From: UBA1351 sp964627665
GTDB taxonomy: Bacteria > Bacillota > Clostridia > Lachnospirales > Vallitaleaceae
Assembly (NCBI GenBank): GCA_964627665.1
Contig: CAZVKG010000046.1
Coordinates: 1-26,907 of the forward strand
Length of the DNA: 26,907 nt
Direction: 5' to 3'
A model generated the notes under the pieces. It did no database searches. It saw only the letters and a program-made list of their open reading frames with translations, and had not been told where the DNA came from. This document shows positions 23,363 through 26,907 of this stretch, one piece after another. The translations under genes and the position numbers were made by a program. The first letter of the stretch is position 1, and the number at the start of each line of letters is the position of its first letter.

Positions 23363-24292
23363 CTATACTACATCGTCTAATTTTCTTGAAACATATAAAT
23401 AAATTGCTGTTACAACACCAACAATCATTGCTGCAACGACACTCAGAAGAGCTCCATATCCGATTTGCGCTTGTGAAGTCCCGCCTGAAGATCCAAAGAT
23501 TAACCTATAAATGTATAAGAACATAACATTCGATCGGTTTCCCGGTCCTCCATTTGTCAATACCATGATGGCTTCATAATCTTTAAAGGCCCCTGTAATT
23601 GCCAACATTAATATAACTTTCATAACCGGCGATAACATTGGTAAGGTAACTCGAAAAAAAGTTTGTATTGCATTAGCACCATCAATTTTCGCAGATTCAT
23701 AGACATCTTCATTTATACCGTTGATCCCTGTAAGAAAATAGAGCATGTAATTTCCTAAACCACCCCAAATTGCAAGTATCGTTATTGACGCCATGACTAT
23801 ACTTTGGCTGCTTAACCATTTTATTGGTGAATCAATTATATTCATTGCTATTAATACTGAATTCAAAATACCGTTTTGTGTCGCGAAAATAAATCCAAAG
23901 ATCATACCCGCTATCGCTGTACTAATGATTGTCGGCATAAAATATATACCTCTAAAAAGAACGGTACCCTTAATTTTTTGATTAAGCAAAACCGCCATAA
24001 GTAGCGATAAAGGAATGATGAAAATCAATTTATAAAATGCGTATTCAAATGTATGTAAAACACTGTCCCAGAACGTAGAATCATTAAGCATTCTCACAAG
24101 ATTCCTAGTTCCTGTAAAATTAGCTGTGAACCCATTATAATCTGACGCAATATAGCGAAAGATCCATAAAAAGGGATAGATTGAACATACTAATAAAAAC
24201 AATATCGCCGGACTAAGCATGAGAAATGTTGCTATATTACCACTTTTTTTATGTGAAGTTTTAATAATATTTTTTTTCCTTGTGATATTCAC
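23363..24292 (-). CDS. Carbohydrate ABC transporter permease (MalF/UgpA-like)
   Basis: A 309-residue permease, CUT1 family, about six membrane segments. The EAA loop is YESAKIDGANAIQTFFRVTLP; MLSPAILFLLVCSIYPFLW near the N-terminus and DYEAIMVLTNGGPGNRSNV are typical of MalF/UgpA-type subunits. The start codon is GTG (24290-24292), with GGAGG 7 bases upstream. A long stem-loop separates it from the binding-protein gene. Confidence 0.95.
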   Translation of the reverse strand: MNITRKKNIIKTSHKKSGNIATFLMLSPAILFLLVCSIYPFLWIFRYIASDYNGFTANFTGTRNLVRMLNDSTFWDSVLHTFEYAFYKLIFIIPLSLLMAVLLNQKIKGTVLFRGIYFMPTIISTAIAGMIFGFIFATQNGILNSVLIAMNIIDSPIKWLSSQSIVMASITILAIWGGLGNYMLYFLTGINGINEDVYESAKIDGANAIQTFFRVTLPMLSPVMKVILMLAITGAFKDYEAIMVLTNGGPGNRSNVMFLYIYRLIFGSSGGTSQAQIGYGALLSVVAAMIVGVVTAIYLYVSRKLDDVV

Positions 24293-24314
24293 AATCTTGC
24301 CTCCAATTCATTCT

Positions 24315-24370
24315 GATTTTTAGGAAAGAGAAGTAGCGTTCTTACATCGCGACTTCCCTTTCTAAAAATC
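24315..24370 (-). repeat. Long stem-loop between the binding-protein and permease genes
   Basis: Arms 24315-24338 and 24348-24370 pair over about 22 bp with two or three mismatches (GATTTTTAG pairs with CTAAAAATC at the base), 7 bases after the stop of the binding-protein gene. In other binding-protein operons such structures protect the upstream mRNA and cut read-through, giving more binding protein than permease. No long U-run follows, so it is not a clean terminator. Confidence 0.7.
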
Positions 24371-24377
24371 TAAGAAC

Positions 24378-25775
24378 TTATTCTGTTAAATATGTTGCAG
24401 TTCCCTCACTTGGGTTTAATGGATCATAATCAGGGATAACCAATCGCTTAACTGCTCCAGAAGCTACATCTGCATCTAGCGCATCATTATAGCGTTTATT
24501 TAAATCTTCAATTGCTTCATCAATTTCTATATGACCCATAACGGCATTCCAAAGTAATATTCGATAATTATCTCCTGTCAAATTAACCGTTGGCGGTGTT
24601 GGGTATACTGACTCATAATCTAACAATGAGAAATCAGCAAGTCGACCAATTTTTGTTTTGTCAATGACCCCATCCATATATTGAGTTATTGGCAAGCTAT
24701 ACCCTTCTTCCAGGTAACCTTTGATAAATTCTTCTGATTGAAAATATTGGATAACTTTCCAAGCTTTATCCTTATGTTCAGAAGATGAAAAAATTGCATA
24801 TGCTTTACTTGGATTAGTTTGTAGGGCTCCCTTAATCTCGCCTGTTAATGAAGGAACCGTTCCAACCCCCCACTCAAAATCAGTGATTGGAATTTGAGAT
24901 GTGAATACACCTGCTTCTTGGGATGCATTGCTCCAGAGTGCAAATTCACCTTGTGCAAATAGTGCTCTCATATTATCAACACCTTGTTGATCCGGATAAG
25001 CAATATCTTCTGAAATAAAGCGTTGCCCAAGTTCAAGAATATCTTTATATCCACTAAAATCATATCTTCCATTGACATAGTCATAATAGTAAACCCCTGA
25101 AACTTGTGCACTCATTTCAAGAAGTCGCTCAAATGGCGATGAAGAAGTAAAGCCGATTCCAAACGTTTCACCACTTCCTTTTACTGTAATAGCTTTTGCC
25201 ATTTCAATATAATCTTCTAATTTTTCAGGGATTTCTGTATATCCAGCTTCTTCTAACATTGTTTTATTATATTGGACTCGTACACCTGAACGCATACCTG
25301 AATATACATAATAAATATTTCCGTCTTTTGAGTTCAATCCTTCATATGCATTCTTATATGGCGCATTTACTTTTTGATATGTTTCATCTGCATCAATATA
25401 GTCATTTAATGGTATAATCATACCAGTATCAGCAAAGGTATTTAACGCTACCGGCGTGCTTGCTATATCAGGAGCCGTTCCTCCCGCGTAGGCAAGAGCC
25501 AACATGTTTTCATAATCGTCTGTTACAACATTCAAGCTAATCTTGATTCCATCTGTGTTTGTTTCATTGTACTCTTCAATCTTAGCTTGTACATACTCTG
25601 AGTCGTGGCGATCTTGCGTCCAAACTTCAATTGTAGTTATTTCCTCCGATGTTGCTTCCCCCGATTCTTGATTTGATTCACCCTGTTCTTCTGATGTCTG
25701 ATTATCTCCACATGCGGTAAGGCCAAAGGCCAAAACCAATGCAAGTAATAGACTAATTAAACGTTTACTTTTCAT
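24378..25775 (-). CDS. ABC transporter sugar-binding lipoprotein
   Basis: A 465-residue extracellular solute-binding protein, family 1 (UgpB/MalE type). The signal MKSKRLISLLLALVLAFGLTAC ends in a lipobox (LTAC, Cys22), followed by an acidic Ser/Glu/Gln-rich linker. Later parts include TTIEVWTQDRHDSEYVQAK, MLALAYAGGTAPDIAS, ALFAQGEFALWSNASQEA and WKVIQYFQSEEFIKGYL, all usual for sugar-binding proteins. GGAGG precedes the ATG. As first gene of the operon it captures the sugar outside the membrane. The ligand is unknown. Confidence 0.95.
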   Translation of the reverse strand: MKSKRLISLLLALVLAFGLTACGDNQTSEEQGESNQESGEATSEEITTIEVWTQDRHDSEYVQAKIEEYNETNTDGIKISLNVVTDDYENMLALAYAGGTAPDIASTPVALNTFADTGMIIPLNDYIDADETYQKVNAPYKNAYEGLNSKDGNIYYVYSGMRSGVRVQYNKTMLEEAGYTEIPEKLEDYIEMAKAITVKGSGETFGIGFTSSSPFERLLEMSAQVSGVYYYDYVNGRYDFSGYKDILELGQRFISEDIAYPDQQGVDNMRALFAQGEFALWSNASQEAGVFTSQIPITDFEWGVGTVPSLTGEIKGALQTNPSKAYAIFSSSEHKDKAWKVIQYFQSEEFIKGYLEEGYSLPITQYMDGVIDKTKIGRLADFSLLDYESVYPTPPTVNLTGDNYRILLWNAVMGHIEIDEAIEDLNKRYNDALDADVASGAVKRLVIPDYDPLNPSEGTATYLTE

Positions 25776-25809
25776 AATAAATCCTCCTTGATATTTTGTT
25801 TTTGTGTAG

Positions 25810-25838
25810 TGTATACATAATTTATCACTGATAGCACT
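25810..25838 (-). promoter_or_regulatory. Weak promoter of the ABC operon
   Basis: Minus-strand AGTGCT (25833-25838), a 17-base spacer and TATACA (25810-25815), about 35 bases before the binding-protein gene. The poor -35 box lies inside one of the repeats below, as expected of a promoter that depends on an activator. Confidence 0.42.
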
Positions 25839-25877
25839 TTATGTGTAGCACTTTTTCCACTGTATATGTAACACTTT
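25832..25877 (-). promoter_or_regulatory. Three direct repeats AAAGTG(C/T)TA upstream of the ABC operon
   Basis: On the minus strand AAAGTGTTA (25869-25877), AAAGTGCTA (25846-25854) and AAAGTGCTA (25832-25840); the first two extend to AAAGTGYTACAYAT. Spacings are 23 and 14 bases, and the last repeat overlaps the -35 box. They are candidate sites for an activator such as the response regulator partner of the divergent sensor. Confidence 0.5.
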
Positions 25878-25973
25878 CCACTATTTCTTACTTTTTTTGT
25901 CAAATTAGAATAGCTATACTGATATTTCCGGGTAAAATCAAATGCTCTTGCACAATATCTATTTCCGTGATAG

Positions 25974-25979
25974 TATAAT
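25974..25979 (+). promoter_or_regulatory. Candidate -10 box of the sensor gene
   Basis: TATAAT on the plus strand, 24 bases before the ATG at 26004. The best -35 match, TTGCAC (25948-25953), is 20 bases upstream, which is too far for an ideal promoter. Confidence 0.4.
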
Positions 25980-26003
25980 CACTAAAAAAGGATGTGAAAT
26001 AGA

Positions 26004-26907
26004 ATGTTTTTATATAAATTACGCCATAAGTTTATTAATTTAAAAATACAAAATAAGATTAGCCTAACAATGATTTCACTCCTCGTCTTTTTAATCGTAT
26101 TTATATATATCACTATCGTAGCGTCCTTACAAACAGTCATTTTATCCGATTCTTTGCGCCGAATGCGATCATCACATGAAGCACGTGAACAATCTTTGAT
26201 TTCAAGCTATGCAAACTATATGTTCCAATTTAACAGTCTTGTGAGTAATCCTTCATTTCAAAATATACTTCTCAATGTATCAAAGCAAGATAAGTCAACC
26301 ACTGAACATCGATTGCTACTACAAGATACAATAAGTACTTTAACCACTGCCAACCCTGCTGTTAAAACAGTTTATTTCATCGATAACTATAAAAATGCAT
26401 ACTATAGTTATGAAACTTTTTACAATAATGAGTCTGATTTGTTTTTTTTTCAACCAAAGGATATTTCCGGAATTACTATACTTCCCCAACGGAAAAGTCC
26501 ATTTTTCACTAATGACCAAGTCATTCCGGTAATTATCCCTCTTACTTTACGGTACATTGACCAATCACAATTTACACTGATCGCTGATTCTTCGGAAAAC
26601 GCAATGCTATATGTAACAATTTTAATCAGCGCTTCTTCATTAAATGATTTGATTCAATTATGGTCGAATGAATTTAAATCCAGTCATTTATTTTTCATTG
26701 ACAGAAACGGCAATCTCCTATCATCTCCAAATTCAAACATACTGCTTTCTAACAACTATGACATTGAACTAAAGAATGAAAAATTTTTAACCCCTTTGTT
26801 TGAATCAAATACTATAGAACAAAGCAAATTATCTGATTCGTATGTAACATCCAAGGCATTAACATCTAACTTAGCATTAGTCAGCATTTCAACAAGAGAT
26901 GAAATCT
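26004..26907 (+). CDS. Membrane sensor, probably YesM-type histidine kinase (C-terminus missing)
   Basis: Translated by me from the ATG at 26004; open to the right edge, about 301 residues visible. Residues 1-20 are basic, then one strong membrane helix (about 20-42: SLTMISLLVFLIVFIYITI) and a long extracellular region with VKTVYFIDNYKNAYYSYE and HLFFIDRNGNLLSSP, which looks like a double Cache-type sensor domain. This layout begins YesM-like kinases, and also some AraC-type regulators with an extracellular sensor, in Firmicutes sugar operons. The kinase or DNA-binding part is outside the window, so the output is inferred. Divergent from the ABC operon, which it probably controls. Confidence 0.78.
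   Translation, partial: MFLYKLRHKFINLKIQNKISLTMISLLVFLIVFIYITIVASLQTVILSDSLRRMRSSHEAREQSLISSYANYMFQFNSLVSNPSFQNILLNVSKQDKSTTEHRLLLQDTISTLTTANPAVKTVYFIDNYKNAYYSYETFYNNESDLFFFQPKDISGITILPQRKSPFFTNDQVIPVIIPLTLRYIDQSQFTLIADSSENAMLYVTILISASSLNDLIQLWSNEFKSSHLFFIDRNGNLLSSPNSNILLSNNYDIELKNEKFLTPLFESNTIEQSKLSDSYVTSKALTSNLALVSISTRDEI

Noticed and set aside
25867..25880. CcpA cre-like site TGGAAAGTGTTACA (minus strand) upstream of the ABC operon
   Set aside because: The central CG of the cre consensus is replaced, and the sequence is better explained as one of the three AAAGTG repeats.

Overview
The window is AT-rich and reads as a low-GC Gram-positive chromosome, most likely an anaerobic member of the Clostridia. 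The support for this is strong purine-rich ribosome binding sites (GGAGG, AGGAG) before most genes, TTG and GTG starts, a Firmicutes-type HPr carrying both His15 and Ser46, SorC and AraC regulators, lipoprotein signal peptides, and an ABC sugar operon divergent from a membrane sensor. I cannot name the genus. No tRNA, rRNA, CRISPR array, insertion sequence or phage gene was seen. No gene-free stretch exceeds 300 bases.

Region 1 (1-4617): a minus-strand operon for a multi-subunit flavin/iron-sulfur dehydrogenase of the sarcosine oxidase, opine oxidase or D-hydroxyproline dehydrogenase type. In transcription order it encodes an ornithine-cyclodeaminase/ketimine-reductase family protein, a small [2Fe-2S] protein, an NAD(P)/FAD subunit with a 4Fe-4S tail, a BFD-like [2Fe-2S] protein, and a DAO-family flavoprotein cut by the left edge. 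A divergent AraC-family regulator lies at 4618-5442. Both divergent leaders contain a terminator-like hairpin.

Region 2 (5405-14638): a long minus-strand L-ascorbate (ula) operon. In transcription order: ulaA (EIIC), ulaC (EIIA), ulaG (lactonase), ulaB (EIIB), ulaE (3-epimerase), an araD/ulaF-type 4-epimerase, a SorC regulator, then ptsI and ptsH, the general PTS enzymes. The pathway decarboxylase UlaD is absent from the window. Upstream of ulaA is an uncharacterised cytosolic protein with a calcium-loop-like VCBS motif. Its promoter and the ulaA promoter share related TGCACA/TGTTC motifs, so one regulator may control both.

Region 3 (14652-17736): a compact minus-strand cluster of a GNAT acetyltransferase, a DUF2500-like membrane protein, a PPOX/NimA-type flavoprotein, an AhpD-like protein and an extended SDR reductase. 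Region 4 (17854-19083): a plus-strand gene for a secreted lipoprotein serpin with an inhibitory-type hinge.

Region 5 (19084-26907): a minus-strand carbohydrate operon: solute-binding lipoprotein, two permeases, an 815-residue enzyme-like protein of no recognised family, and a mutarotase-family protein. No transporter ATPase is encoded. Divergent from it is the start of a membrane sensor, probably a YesM-type histidine kinase, cut by the right edge. The reasonable reading is that the sensor detects a glycan, the ABC system imports it, and the 815-residue protein plus the mutarotase process it.
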